This document shows positions 27,682 to 36,870 of a stretch of 40,681 bases of DNA, one piece after another. Below the pieces are notes generated by a model. That model made no database searches and was not told the DNA's origin. It saw only the letters and a list, made by a program, of their open reading frames with translations. How positions within the stretch are numbered: position 1 is the first letter of the stretch; each line of letters opens with the position of its first letter. Source of the stretch: Campylobacter concisus (GTDB taxonomy: Bacteria > Campylobacterota > Campylobacteria > Campylobacterales > Campylobacteraceae); contig LVWL01000008.1 in the NCBI GenBank assembly GCA_002092835.1, positions 1 to 40,681 of the forward strand. Direction: 5' to 3'. The position numbers and the translations under genes are program-made.

Positions 27682-28554
27682 ATGAAGGGCGTTATACTTT
27701 GTCTATTTATCATCACGATTTCATTTTGCAAATATGAATCCTACAAACCTCTCACGGTAGTAAAATATAATGAAGAAAAGGCCCTGCTTGGTAAAAAACT
27801 CTTTTTTGACAAAAGACTAAGCCCGAATGAAAACTACTCTTGCCAAACTTGTCACAACCTGTATTGGAATTTAAGTGGAAGCAACCAAGATAGCATGGAA
27901 AAAGGCACTTTAAATCCTCCAACCATATTAAATGCTGCAGCGAATTATCTGTTTTATAGCGATGCAAAGATTAGCAATTTAAAAGATCAAGTAAAAGAGT
28001 CCATAACTTCTAGAATAGAACTAAACTCAGATAACGACAAGATAGTGGATTCTGTAAATAACATCTCTGAGTACAAAATTTTATTTAAAAAAATTTATAA
28101 TGACGGCATTAATTTTGATAATATTGCAGATGCAATAGCTGAGTTTGAAAAGGCTGTCTTAAGTATTGATTCGCCATTTGATCGTTTTATATCAGGTGAT
28201 AACAATGCCATAGATGATAGCGCAAAGAAAGGATTTGAGATATTTAATAATATAGGCTGTGCCGCTTGTCACAATGGTAGAAATTTAGGAGGAAATTTGA
28301 CACAAGATATTGGCCGAGAAAGAATTTCTGCCCTAGATGCAAACAAAAGATTAAGAAGAGTGCCATCACTAAGAAATGTTACAAAAACTGCCCCATATTT
28401 ATCCCATGGAGAGATAAATGATCTAAAAGAGGCTATAAGCTTTATTGGTAACTACCAGCTAGGATATGAGTTTAGCAAAGATGAAATTGATGCTTTATAC
28501 TCATTTTTTCTGACATTAAATGGTAAAAAGCCTAGGATACTAAATGAGTACTAA
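27682..28554 (+). CDS. Di-haem cytochrome c peroxidase-like protein
   Basis: A 290-residue exported protein of the bacterial CcpA/MauG family, which reduces hydrogen peroxide in the periplasm with electrons from cytochrome c. Two haem sites are visible: CQTCH at residues 54-58 and CAACH at 193-197. Between them, PTILNAAANYLFYSDAKISNLKDQ is the typical NPPTV-like region, and later RVPSLRNVTKTAPYLSHGE holds the conserved TAPY(L)HxG motif. The N-terminal stretch MKGVILCLFIITISFC is a signal peptide. It is slightly short for the family. Its stop overlaps the start of a membrane EAL-domain gene by 11 bases, which suggests a sensory or regulatory link. Confidence 0.87.
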   Translation: MKGVILCLFIITISFCKYESYKPLTVVKYNEEKALLGKKLFFDKRLSPNENYSCQTCHNLYWNLSGSNQDSMEKGTLNPPTILNAAANYLFYSDAKISNLKDQVKESITSRIELNSDNDKIVDSVNNISEYKILFKKIYNDGINFDNIADAIAEFEKAVLSIDSPFDRFISGDNNAIDDSAKKGFEIFNNIGCAACHNGRNLGGNLTQDIGRERISALDANKRLRRVPSLRNVTKTAPYLSHGEINDLKEAISFIGNYQLGYEFSKDEIDALYSFFLTLNGKKPRILNEY

Positions 28555-30964
28555 ACGAACAAGAACCGTACTTAGCTTCTTAGTAGCTATATTTTTCATT
28601 AGTGCATTTTTTATATATAAAGCAAATATAGCCATTGATACGGCTCATAAATTTGATGACGGGATTTTAAATCTAAAATTTATAGACAATGAGATAACTT
28701 TTTCTTTGAATAATATTTATGATGTCTCAAACTACGACAAACTCAATGCTGACATAAATTCTTTTGATACAAATTTGAGCAACCTTTCAATGCTTAGTGA
28801 TGAGATGATGTTGTTTCATCAAAATAAAATAACAAAAGACCTACAAAACATAAGAGATGTATTTATTAAAAAAGCATTTTTTACACAAAGATCAGCTTAT
28901 GTAAACTCATCTATAGATTCTTATATCCAAATAAGTCAATATGAGATACAAAATCTCGCACTTTCAAATAAGCTTGAGCCTATATTTTATGCGATAAAAG
29001 GTGCTTTGATGCTTAGTCCTGAAGCAATAGATGATATTTCAAAGCAAATAAAAATATATAAAAACGAGTATAAAGATAACCAAAAAGCTCAAAATGTATT
29101 AGACAAGATGCTTTATGCGACTCAAGCTACAAAAACTTTACATACAATCTCAAATAGTGCAAAAGAGCTACATCTTGATAATATGCTAGAAAATTTTAGA
29201 GATAAAATCCTAGAATTTCACTCTGACGCAGTGGATAACACAAAAATAGCTCAGACAATCTGCTTACTTACATTTATAATATTTTGTGCATTTGGCCTCT
29301 TTCAAATTAAAATGGCCTCAGAGCGTTTAAGACAGATAAAACTCCTAAGAACGACAGTCGAAAACGATCATAGCTCTGTTATCTATTGCGATAAATACAA
29401 TAGAATTTCATACGTAAATAAAACCTTTGAAGAAAAAACTGGCTACAAACTAAAGGATGTAATCGGTAAAAATCCTAGAATACTAAAATCATATATGCAT
29501 CCACAAAGCTTTTATGAGTCCATAAAAGAGGCTGTGCAAAAATCTCTACCTTGGGAGAGCGATGAGCTTATAAGCAGAACAAAAAGCGGTGATTTTTTAT
29601 ATGAAAAGGTAAAATTTTCACCATTTTTCTTTAAAAATAAATTTGAGGGCTATATAGCGGTAAAACTTGATAGGACTAAAGAGACGCTAATACTAAACGA
29701 GCTAACTCAAAAAAATGAACAAATAAAAATACAATCTTCAATCGATAAGCTAACAGGCTTTGGTAACTACTTTGCTTTAACTGAAATTTTAGACGCACAA
29801 AAAGATGGATTGCTAATTTGCTTAAGCATTAAGAATTTTAAAATTTTAAGATTCTTTTATCAAACTAAGATTATCGATGCAATGCTAAAAGCAGTAGCTG
29901 ATACACTAAAGCTTTGCATAGATACTTCTGAGATAAAAGCAAAGCTATTTAGATTTCAAGATGACGCATTTTATATATGGTATGAAGGCGATAATATCGT
30001 AAGAGATATTGAATATATTAGAGAATATTTTGGTTCAAATAGAACAAATGTCACTATTGATGAAAAATTTGAAAATTTACCAGGCATAAAGATGGTATTT
30101 GGTGTTTCATTGCCAAACGACACCCCACAAACCAACCGCCTAATGCAATCAGTCCTTGCAAATCAGCTCGCAATAGAAAATGGTAGCAATATTTACTACT
30201 ATCTAGAAAATGACGCTATCGAGATGAAATATCACAAAAACCAGCTGGCAGTTCAGCTAATCGAAGATGCGTTAGAAAACGATAGAGTCATAGTGGAAGC
30301 ACAAGGCATCTTTAACTTAGAAGAAAATGAGACCGAAGCAAAGTATTATGAAGTTTTGGTTCGTATAATCGATCAAAATGGAAAGATACACTATCCGGGC
30401 GAATTTTTAGATATTGCCATGAAAACGCAACTATATCCGCAAATAACCAAAAAGGTGATAAGTCTTGCGTTTGATCTAGCCAAAAGATATCCAGATTATA
30501 TGTTCTCAATAAATTTATCAATTACCGATATTGCTGATGCTAGTATGAGAGAGCTTATAGAGAGCAAGCTAAATGAGTGCAAAGATCCTAATAAAATTTG
30601 CTTTGAAATGCTAGAGAGTGAAGAGCTTAGCGACTATGTTGTGGTAAATTCTTTTATAAAACGCGTCAAAGGCTATGGATGTAAAATTTCGATTGATGAC
30701 TTTGGCTCAGGATACTCAAACTATTACCGAATTTTGGAGCTTGATATAGACACCATAAAAATAGACGGCTCGATAATCAAAAAGCTTCCATTTGATGAAA
30801 ATGCTAGAGTTCTAGTAGAAACCATCGTAAGCTTTGCAAAAAAGCAAGGCTACAAAATAGTAGCCGAGTTTGCAAGCTCAGAAGAAATTTTAAATCAAAT
30901 CAAAAATTTTGGAATACCTTACGCACAAGGTTTCTTACTAGGCAAGCCCCGCAGAATGGAATAG
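28544..30964 (+). CDS. Membrane sensor with PAS, degenerate GGDEF and EAL domains
   Basis: An 806-residue inner membrane signalling protein. One helix near residues 10-28 and another near 240-257 flank a helical periplasmic domain of about 210 residues, reminiscent of DAHL-type ligand-binding domains. A PAS domain (about 272-370, SSVIYCDKYNRISYVNKTFEEKTG) is followed by a GGDEF domain with DKLTGFGN retained but signature QDDAF near 470, so cyclase activity is doubtful. The EAL domain (about 560-800) keeps YEVLVR, SINLS, FEMLE, DDFGSGYSN, IKIDGS and AEF...QGFLLGKP, although the last Glu of the usual AEGVE motif is Ser. It may still hydrolyse c-di-GMP. It overlaps the di-haem peroxidase gene by 11 bases, so the periplasmic input may be redox or peroxide related (inference). 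Confidence 0.88.
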   Translation: MSTKRTRTVLSFLVAIFFISAFFIYKANIAIDTAHKFDDGILNLKFIDNEITFSLNNIYDVSNYDKLNADINSFDTNLSNLSMLSDEMMLFHQNKITKDLQNIRDVFIKKAFFTQRSAYVNSSIDSYIQISQYEIQNLALSNKLEPIFYAIKGALMLSPEAIDDISKQIKIYKNEYKDNQKAQNVLDKMLYATQATKTLHTISNSAKELHLDNMLENFRDKILEFHSDAVDNTKIAQTICLLTFIIFCAFGLFQIKMASERLRQIKLLRTTVENDHSSVIYCDKYNRISYVNKTFEEKTGYKLKDVIGKNPRILKSYMHPQSFYESIKEAVQKSLPWESDELISRTKSGDFLYEKVKFSPFFFKNKFEGYIAVKLDRTKETLILNELTQKNEQIKIQSSIDKLTGFGNYFALTEILDAQKDGLLICLSIKNFKILRFFYQTKIIDAMLKAVADTLKLCIDTSEIKAKLFRFQDDAFYIWYEGDNIVRDIEYIREYFGSNRTNVTIDEKFENLPGIKMVFGVSLPNDTPQTNRLMQSVLANQLAIENGSNIYYYLENDAIEMKYHKNQLAVQLIEDALENDRVIVEAQGIFNLEENETEAKYYEVLVRIIDQNGKIHYPGEFLDIAMKTQLYPQITKKVISLAFDLAKRYPDYMFSINLSITDIADASMRELIESKLNECKDPNKICFEMLESEELSDYVVVNSFIKRVKGYGCKISIDDFGSGYSNYYRILELDIDTIKIDGSIIKKLPFDENARVLVETIVSFAKKQGYKIVAEFASSEEILNQIKNFGIPYAQGFLLGKPRRME

Positions 30965-30967
30965 TGG

Positions 30968-31726
30968 CTAAATTTCTATATCTATCCCAACTGGGCAGTG
31001 ATCGCTGCCTGTGACCTCTGGCAAGATAAATGCGTCTTTTAGCCTATCTTTTAATCCTTGTGAAATAAAGAAATAATCAATTCTCCAGCCGACATTTTTA
31101 GCCCTTGCATTAAAGCGGTAGCTCCACCACGAGTAAGCGTCCGCTACGTCGCCATTTATAGCTCTAAAAGTATCTATAAAGCCACTTTTTAGCACCTCGT
31201 CGATCCACGCTCGCTCAATAGGCAAAAAGCCAGAAGTTTTGGCATTTGCCTTTGGATTTTTAAGGTCAATCTCGCGGTGAGCGGTATTTACATCACCGCA
31301 AAATATCACCTCTTTGCCGTTTTTTACAAGCTCTTTGCAGTAAGCTAGAAATTTCTCGTAAAAGTCCATTTTATAGGCTAGTCGCTCGTCATCCTTTTGG
31401 CCGTTTGGAAAATAGATATTAAAAAGCACGATATCATTAAATCTATGCTCCAAAACACGCCCTTCCGTATCGTCGAAAAAAGCTGCCTTTTGTGTAGAAA
31501 TGTCAAAATTTGCTAGGCTCATCACACCAGAGTATCCAGCTCTCTCGCCTGAGTTTACACTTATATCTTTAAAGCCAAGATTATAAATTTCCTTTGGCAC
31601 GTCATTTTCTTTGACTTTAATCTCTTGAAGTGCCAGGAAATCAGGACTTATCTCATCAAGCCAACCAAAGCCATCTTTTGTTACAAGTGCTCTAAGGCCA
31701 TTTACATTCCAGCTAATAAGTTTCAA
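30968..31726 (-). CDS. xth: Exodeoxyribonuclease III
   Basis: AP endonuclease and 3'-5' exonuclease for base-excision repair. The 252-residue protein shows WNVNGLRAL, LALQEIKVKE (metal-binding Glu), GYSGVM, GDVNTAHREIDLKNPKAN (catalytic Asp and Asn), GWRIDYFFIS and the final GSDHCPVGIDI with the catalytic Asp-His pair. Length is typical. Convergent with the EAL gene (3 bases between stops) and divergent from dgkA. Confidence 0.96.
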   Translation of the reverse strand: MKLISWNVNGLRALVTKDGFGWLDEISPDFLALQEIKVKENDVPKEIYNLGFKDISVNSGERAGYSGVMSLANFDISTQKAAFFDDTEGRVLEHRFNDIVLFNIYFPNGQKDDERLAYKMDFYEKFLAYCKELVKNGKEVIFCGDVNTAHREIDLKNPKANAKTSGFLPIERAWIDEVLKSGFIDTFRAINGDVADAYSWWSYRFNARAKNVGWRIDYFFISQGLKDRLKDAFILPEVTGSDHCPVGIDIEI

Positions 31727-31779
31727 ATTTCATCCTTTTTTTAATTATAATTATGCCAAAAATCGCAAAAAGGAAAATT

Positions 31780-32142
31780 ATGAGGAACCAGCCAGAGTAT
31801 AAATTTTTAAAAAATTTTGGCTACGCAAGAGAGGGTTTGGCTGAAATTTTTAAAAATGAAAAGAGCTTTCGTATAGAAATTTGCATATTTTTATTAGCAG
31901 CACTATCGCTATTTTTTTGGAATTTTGACCTTGTTTTTAATCTATTTTTGATTTTTAGCATGGCATTTGTGCTAGTTTGCGAGTGCCTAAACTCAGGCCT
32001 AGAGCGAGTAACTGATCTTGCAAGCCCAGACTATCACGCCCTAGCAAAGGCGGCAAAAGATGCAGGAAGTGCGGCTGTGATGATCGCAAATTTCTTATGT
32101 GGCGCGCTTTGGTGCGTGGCAATAGGATATAAATGGATCTAG
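31780..32142 (+). CDS. dgkA: Diacylglycerol kinase
   Basis: Small trimeric membrane kinase that phosphorylates diacylglycerol left from membrane-derived lipid turnover. ATG at 31780 follows AAAGGAAA and begins MRNQPEYKFLKNFGYAREGL, matching family N-termini; an upstream in-frame ATG at 31753 overlaps the ribosome binding site and is rejected. The protein is 120 residues with three hydrophobic helices. The signature ECLNSGLERVTDLASPDYHALAKAAKDAGSAAV contains the catalytic Glu and metal-binding residues. It starts 54 bases from the divergent xth. Confidence 0.93.
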   Translation: MRNQPEYKFLKNFGYAREGLAEIFKNEKSFRIEICIFLLAALSLFFWNFDLVFNLFLIFSMAFVLVCECLNSGLERVTDLASPDYHALAKAAKDAGSAAVMIANFLCGALWCVAIGYKWI

Positions 32143-32143
32143 C

Positions 32144-32371
32144 ATGAATGAAGAAATTTACAAGGCAATAATTGGTGAGAAAAAGGTAGAAATTATAAAT
32201 TTGCTAGTTAAAAGCTGTGATGAAAATGGCTTTATTGTAGTAAAAATTTCAGAAATTTGTGAAAAGCTAGACGTGAGCAAACCAACCGTGATAAATACCT
32301 TTAAGCTACTTGAAGAGAAGAAAATTTTCGAGCGAGTGAAAAATGGAGTTTATAGATTTAAAAATTTATAG
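32144..32371 (+). CDS. Small winged-helix DNA-binding protein (RepL-like)
   Basis: A 75-residue protein one base after dgkA. Nearly all of it is one winged helix-turn-helix: KISEICEKLDVSKPTVINTFKLLEEKKIFERVKNGVYRFKNL, with the recognition helix at SKPTVINTFKLL and a short wing. The pattern resembles the RepL family (replication proteins of small Firmicute plasmids) and MarR-like domains. It has no other domain, so a local transcription regulator is as likely as a plasmid relic. The linkage to dgkA is tight, but no functional connection is evident. Confidence 0.72.
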   Translation: MNEEIYKAIIGEKKVEIINLLVKSCDENGFIVVKISEICEKLDVSKPTVINTFKLLEEKKIFERVKNGVYRFKNL

Positions 32372-32400
32372 TGGCGAGCAAACGCCTGCCACATCTTTTT
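32371..32400 (+). terminator. Terminator after the RepL-like gene
   Basis: GTGGC (32371-32375) pairs with GCCAC (32388-32392), with partial inner pairing, followed by ATC and five T. It directly follows the gene's stop codon and overlaps the end of the flavocytochrome relic on the other strand. Confidence 0.55.
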
Positions 32401-32650
32401 AACTGATACTCTCAGTAGTGATCATGCTAAATGTCAAGCGGTCAGTTATCACGACTGGGCCTAGACGAATAGCTCATGAACGCCACCTACATTCTCGCCA
32501 GATGCATATAAATTTGGTATAGACATAGCTGTTTGAGAGCTTATGACATAGACTTTTGTATTGATACTTAGACCACCTATTGTGTGGTGAACTTTTGGCA
32601 TGCTACACTCTGCATAAAATGATGGATAGGCTACAAAAGTAAAAAGTAAT
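32399..32650 (-). pseudogene. Relic: C-terminus of a flavocytochrome c/fumarate reductase-like flavoprotein
   Basis: On the minus strand, a frame from about 32650 reads FVAYPSFYAECSMPKVHHTI, then GGLSINTKV, then IPNLYASGENVGGVHELF, the unmistakable FAD-binding C-terminal part of fumarate-reductase-type flavoproteins (HHTMGGL.INT and LYAAGE..GGVHG). After GGVHE a one-base shift leads to RLGPVVITDRLTF and a stop at 32399-32401, matching the family's NRLGGNA..D...FG. Everything upstream is gone: no FAD Rossmann motif, no haem motifs, no start. It is a decayed gene end, about 80 codons of an expected 500 or more. The rest of the 32372-32809 gap is AT-rich with nothing else recognised. Confidence 0.78.
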
Positions 32651-32809
32651 ATAAATTTTAGCTATAAAATTTTTAAGTAAATAGCTTTAAAAATATTTAC
32701 TACAACTTCTTTAAATTTATAACTTGGCTGATAATTTTTAGAGTATTTTAGATTTTAGTTTAAGAATAAAATTTAATTTAGAAGGAACGGAGCAAAACTG
32801 CTCCATAAA

Positions 32810-33229
32810 TTATTTAACACCGACTATAATTTGAGTTGCTTTAATGATTGCAGTTACATCATCGCCTACTTTTAAAGCCAGGTTACCAACAGACTCTTTT
32901 GTGATGATAGCTGAAATTTTGCTACTATTTGCATCGATAATCACCTCTGCATTTACAGCTCCATCTTTTATCTCGCTTACAGTGCCTTTTATTTGGTTTG
33001 TGGCACTTAGTTTGATGCTATCGTCTTTTGAAACGATAACGCTTGAAGCTTTGAATAAAAATATAGCTTTTTTACCAACTTTTAGATCAAGAGCTTTCTC
33101 GCTATCAACTGTAATAGTTGCTTTTAGCACCTCACCACCTGCGAGTTTACCAGCGATCAGCGAATTTACCGCACCTGTTCTTACTTCAGAAATTTCAACA
33201 TTTAATTGATTTCTTGCGCTTATTGACAT
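32810..33229 (-). CDS. Molybdate-binding Mop protein with two TOBE domains
   Basis: A 139-residue cytosolic protein made of two tandem Mop/TOBE repeats. Repeat one is MSISARNQLNVEISEVRTGAVNS, ending in LFKASSVIVSKDD. Repeat two is LSATNQIKGTVSEIKDGAVNAEV, ending in IIKATQIIV. The SARNQL...V..I..GAVN pattern is the molybdate-binding signature. Such proteins store or buffer molybdate for molybdopterin enzymes. A strong ribosome binding site (AAGGAGATAAA) precedes the ATG. No modABC or moa genes are near; it stands alone between a relic and a non-coding gap. Confidence 0.88.
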   Translation of the reverse strand: MSISARNQLNVEISEVRTGAVNSLIAGKLAGGEVLKATITVDSEKALDLKVGKKAIFLFKASSVIVSKDDSIKLSATNQIKGTVSEIKDGAVNAEVIIDANSSKISAIITKESVGNLALKVGDDVTAIIKATQIIVGVK

Positions 33230-33575
33230 TTTATCTCCTTGTTTTGAATTAAATTATGGTGAAATTGTAAGGTAGAATTATTAAGCAAAACTTAAAAGCT
33301 ATTTATACAAAATTATAATATCAAAAATAAAAATTTTATACTTTTAAATACCCTAGGAATCGCTATTTGAGAAATAAAATCTAAAAATTTAATTTATATT
33401 ATTTTGAAAAAAATAAGAAAAAATATTACTAATTACCACTTCTAAATATCTATTTTTTGTAAAATCCTTGTAAATTTGGCTTTAAAGCTGGATAAATTTA
33501 AAGATATTTTTAAGTTAAAGTAATGTTTTTAGGTAAAGAAATAAATTATAAAATTTGAAGTAAAAATTTGAAAGT
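33230..33575. other. AT-rich intergenic gap
   Basis: About 345 bases between the Mop gene start and the prfA stop, both on the minus strand. It holds the Mop promoter region (a CATAAT-like -10 near 33255 on the minus strand) and otherwise has stops in all frames. No RNA, repeat or gene remnant is recognised. Confidence 0.5.
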
Positions 33576-34643
33576 TTAAATGCCAGCTTCTAGCATAGCT
33601 TCTGCTTGATAATGCGTAATAAGTGGCTCTATGATCTCATCAAATAATCCCGCAGCCATAATCGCATCAAGGCGGTAAAGTGTTAAATTTATACGGTGAT
33701 CACTTATACGGTTTTGCGGATAGTTGTATGTCCTTATCCTGCCAGAACGATCTCCGGTGCCAACTTGGCTCTTTCGCTCAATAGTCTCTTTTGCAAGTCT
33801 CTCTTGCTCTTGAAGCTCATAAAGTCTAGCCTTTAGCACCTTCATCGCGGCTTCTTTGTTTTTGTGTTGGCTTTTGCCATCTTGGTTTGTTACAACAAGT
33901 CCAGTTGGTATATGCGTGATCCTAACAGCACTATCAGTTGTATTTACTGACTGACCGCCATGGCCCGAGCTTCTCATCACATCAACTCTTATATCATTTG
34001 GATTGATCTCGATCTCGCTATCCTCGACCTCTGGCATAATAGCTACAGTCACAGCCGAAGTGTGCACCCTGCCCTGACTCTCAGTCTCTGGCACACGCTG
34101 AACTCTATGTGTACCACCTTCAAATTTTAGCCTTGAGTAAGCACCTTTGCCTTTTATAAGCACGATGATCTCTTTAAAGCCGCCAGTATTGCCTTCGCTT
34201 TGGCTAACGATCTCAAATTTATATCCTCGAAGCTCCGCATATCTAATGTAAGCATTAAAAAGATCTCCAACAAATAGCGCAGCCTCATCACCACCAGTAC
34301 CTGCACGAATTTCTAAAAATATATTTTTATCATCGTTTGGATCTTTTGGAAGAAGTAAAATTTTTATCTCTTCTTCAAGCTTTTCTCTTGAAATCTCTAA
34401 ATTTTTAAGCTCGTCTTTTGCAAGCTCACCAAGCTCAGAGTCCTCAAGCAGGGCTTTATTTTCGTCAATGTCTTTTAAAATTTCTAGATATTTTGTTGCA
34501 GCAGTTGTGACTGGCTCGATAGATGATTGCTCTTTTGAGAGCTTTGTCATCTTTTCGATATCGTTTGCTATATTTGGATCACTAAGAAGCATAGAAATTT
34601 CATTATAGCGATCCAAAAATGGATGAAGTTTATCAGCAAACAT
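33576..34643 (-). CDS. prfA: Peptide chain release factor 1
   Basis: Terminates translation at UAA and UAG. The 355-residue protein contains the peptidyl-hydrolysis motif [24 protein letters not shown] (GGQ near residue 228) and, earlier, the domain 2 segment [14 protein letters not shown]. The codon-reading tripeptide region [23 protein letters not shown] is present and marks RF1. It follows rpsT by 13 bases and is probably co-transcribed with it. Confidence 0.97.
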   Translation of the reverse strand: MFADKLHPFLDRYNEISMLLSDPNIANDIEKMTKLSKEQSSIEPVTTAATKYLEILKDIDENKALLEDSELGELAKDELKNLEISREKLEEEIKILLLPKDPNDDKNIFLEIRAGTGGDEAALFVGDLFNAYIRYAELRGYKFEIVSQSEGNTGGFKEIIVLIKGKGAYSRLKFEGGTHRVQRVPETESQGRVHTSAVTVAIMPEVEDSEIEINPNDIRVDVMRSSGHGGQSVNTTDSAVRITHIPTGLVVTNQDGKSQHKNKEAAMKVLKARLYELQEQERLAKETIERKSQVGTGDRSGRIRTYNYPQNRISDHRINLTLYRLDAIMAAGLFDEIIEPLITHYQAEAMLEAGI

Positions 34644-34656
34644 TAAATTTTATAGA

Positions 34657-34926
34657 TTAAGCAACTTTTAGAGTATTTACTAATTGTGCAAGGCGACTAA
34701 CACGGCGAGCAGCAGTTTGTTTCTTCAAAAAGCCCCTACTTACGAAGCTGTGGATACTTTTATTAGCAACTTTTAAAGCTTCATTTGCAGCATTTAGATC
34801 TTTAGCTTCTACAGCTACACGCACTGCTTTTGTGATATTTTTAAGTCTTGTGCGGTAAAATCTATTTCTTTCTGTTCTTTTTATAGTTTGTCTAGCTCTT
34901 TTTTCAGCAGATTTATGGTTTGCCAT
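34657..34926 (-). CDS. rpsT: 30S ribosomal protein S20
   Basis: An 89-residue, strongly basic, helical protein that binds 16S rRNA. It begins [22 protein letters not shown], the S20 signature, and has [14 protein letters not shown]-like helices and a C-terminal [20 protein letters not shown]. Length is standard. It heads the rpsT-prfA pair, with a TATAAT box about 32 bases upstream of its ATG. Confidence 0.97.
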   Translation of the reverse strand: MANHKSAEKRARQTIKRTERNRFYRTRLKNITKAVRVAVEAKDLNAANEALKVANKSIHSFVSRGFLKKQTAARRVSRLAQLVNTLKVA

Positions 34927-34957
34927 AATATACCTTTTTGAATAATTTTAGTCGGTG

Positions 34958-34963
34958 ATTATA
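34958..34963 (-). promoter_or_regulatory. -10 box of rpsT-prfA
   Basis: Minus-strand TATAAT, exact consensus, with a predicted start about 25 bases before the rpsT ATG and the ribosome binding site AAAAAGG in between. No good -35. Confidence 0.55.
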
Positions 34964-35045
34964 TTAAAGATATAATAAATTTAACCTTAATTTAAGTCAT
35001 CCTTAATGAAAGTAAAATTTTAAGATTTTAAATTAGGTAATTTCT

Positions 35046-35053
35046 GATAGAAT
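35046..35053 (+). promoter_or_regulatory. Extended -10 promoter of glmM operon
   Basis: TGATAGAAT contains a TG-type extended -10 with TAGAAT, about 32 bases upstream of the glmM ATG. A second TATAAT at 35064-35069 is too close to the ribosome binding site AAAAGGA to serve this gene well. Confidence 0.45.
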
Positions 35054-35084
35054 AGCACAATTTTATAATAAAAAGGATAAATTT

Positions 35085-36425
35085 ATGAAACTATTTGGAA
35101 CAGATGGTGTTCGTGGCAAGGCAGGCGAAAAGCTCTCAGCTCAAACATCTATGCGTCTTGCAATGGCAGCTGGAATTTATTTCAGAAAGACCTCAGCGAC
35201 AAATGTGATTTTGGTTGGAAAAGATACTAGAAAAAGCGGCTATATGATAGAAACAGCCATCGTTGCAGGACTAACCGCAGTTGGCTACAACGTCCTTCAA
35301 ATAGGCCCTATGCCAACACCTGCGATCGCATTTTTAACAGAAAATATGCGCTGTGACGCTGGCATCATGATAAGCGCCTCACACAACCCATACTACGACA
35401 ACGGCATCAAATTTTTTGATAGCTTTGGCAACAAGCTTGATGAGACAATAGAGGCTGAGATAGAAAAAATCTTCTACGACGATGAGCTCATCGCAAACGC
35501 CCAAAAGACGATGACAGAGATCGGTGCAAACAAGAGGATCGACGATGTTATTGGCAGATATATCGTGCAGATAAAAAATTCATTCCCAAAAGAGTTAAAT
35601 TTAAAAAATTTACGAGTAGTTTTAGACGTAGCAAATGGCGCTGCTTACAAGGTCGCACCAACTGTATTTAGCGAGCTTGGAGCCGATGTCATCGTCATAA
35701 ACGACGAACCAAATGGTAGCAATATCAACCAAAACTGTGGCGCACTTCATCCAGAGGACCTAGCAAGCGAGGTAAAAAGGCTTCGTGCCGACATCGGCTT
35801 TGCATTTGACGGCGATGCTGATAGGCTTGTAGTAGTTGACGAAAACGGCGAAGTTGTGCATGGCGATGCGATACTTGGCTCACTAGCTGCATTTTTAAAC
35901 GAGCAAAAGGCGCTAAAAGGTGGAGCTGTCGTAGCTACGGTAATGAGTAACGCCGCACTTGATGACTATCTAAAAGCTCGCAAGATCAAGCTGCTTCGCT
36001 CAAATGTAGGCGATAAATATGTGCTTGAAATGATGAAAGAAAATGGTATAAATTTTGGCGGTGAGCAAAGCGGTCACGTGATATTTAACGACTATGCCAA
36101 AACTGGCGACGGCCTTGTTACCTCAATGCAAGTTGTTGCGATGATGCTTAAAAAAGGCAAAAAAGCTAGTGAAATTTTTGGCGAGCTAAAGCCGTATCCA
36201 CAAATTTTGCTAAATTTAAAGATCACAGAGAAAAAGCCGCTTGATAAGATAGAGGGGCTAAAAGAGCTTGAGGCTAGCCTTGCAAAAGAAGGCATAAGAT
36301 CGCTCTTTAGATACTCTGGTACTGAAAATTTGATCAGACTTTTGCTTGAGGGTAAAAATCAAACTTTAGTTGAAAAACGCATGGATGAAGTTGAGAAATT
36401 TTTCATAAAAGCCTTAAATGCGTAA
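35085..36425 (+). CDS. glmM: Phosphoglucosamine mutase
   Basis: Interconverts glucosamine-6-phosphate and glucosamine-1-phosphate, on the path to UDP-GlcNAc for peptidoglycan and LOS. The 446-residue protein starts [18 protein letters not shown] and has the phosphoserine loop [17 protein letters not shown] near residue 98, metal-binding DGDADRLV near 242, sugar-binding GGEQSGH near 325 and the phosphate-binding [12 protein letters not shown] near 410. All are diagnostic. It leads an operon with lspA (8-base overlap), a TM2 protein, hemJ and a hypothetical gene. Confidence 0.97.
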   Translation: MKLFGTDGVRGKAGEKLSAQTSMRLAMAAGIYFRKTSATNVILVGKDTRKSGYMIETAIVAGLTAVGYNVLQIGPMPTPAIAFLTENMRCDAGIMISASHNPYYDNGIKFFDSFGNKLDETIEAEIEKIFYDDELIANAQKTMTEIGANKRIDDVIGRYIVQIKNSFPKELNLKNLRVVLDVANGAAYKVAPTVFSELGADVIVINDEPNGSNINQNCGALHPEDLASEVKRLRADIGFAFDGDADRLVVVDENGEVVHGDAILGSLAAFLNEQKALKGGAVVATVMSNAALDDYLKARKIKLLRSNVGDKYVLEMMKENGINFGGEQSGHVIFNDYAKTGDGLVTSMQVVAMMLKKGKKASEIFGELKPYPQILLNLKITEKKPLDKIEGLKELEASLAKEGIRSLFRYSGTENLIRLLLEGKNQTLVEKRMDEVEKFFIKALNA

Positions 36426-36870
36426 AAACTTAGTCAAATTTTTCATCGCGTTTTTCGTCATTTTTATCGTTGATCAAGCGATAAAAATGATATTTATAGA
36501 TGGCTTTTCGTGGGACGGAGAGTTTTTTTCGCTAGTTCTTACATATAATAAGGGCGTTGCATTTTCGATGTTAGCCTTTTTAGATGAGTGGCTGAAATTT
36601 ATCCAGATCGCCCTCATTTTAGGCGTTTTTGTCTATCTAGTTGTTGAGAAAAAACTGCTTTGCTCGCATGCCATTTGGCTTGGAGCTTTGCTAGGAGCTG
36701 GCAGCTCAAATATCACAGATAGATTTATCCATGGCGGCGTCGTGGATTACGTCTTTTGGCACAAGTGGTTTAACTTTGCGGTCTTTAACTTCGCTGACGC
36801 GATGATCGATCTTTGCGTCGTGATGATACTTTGGCAAAGTTTTAGAAAAAGGAGAGAGAGTGGGAAATAA
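36418..36870 (+). CDS. lspA: Lipoprotein signal peptidase
   Basis: Inner-membrane aspartyl protease that removes signal peptides from prolipoproteins. The 150-residue protein has four hydrophobic helices and the family motifs [31 protein letters not shown] and [13 protein letters not shown]; the Asp residues of VVDY and FADA correspond to the catalytic pair. The ATG lies in the last codons of glmM, and the TM2 gene starts 11 bases before its stop. Confidence 0.95.
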   Translation: MRKNLVKFFIAFFVIFIVDQAIKMIFIDGFSWDGEFFSLVLTYNKGVAFSMLAFLDEWLKFIQIALILGVFVYLVVEKKLLCSHAIWLGALLGAGSSNITDRFIHGGVVDYVFWHKWFNFAVFNFADAMIDLCVVMILWQSFRKRRESGK

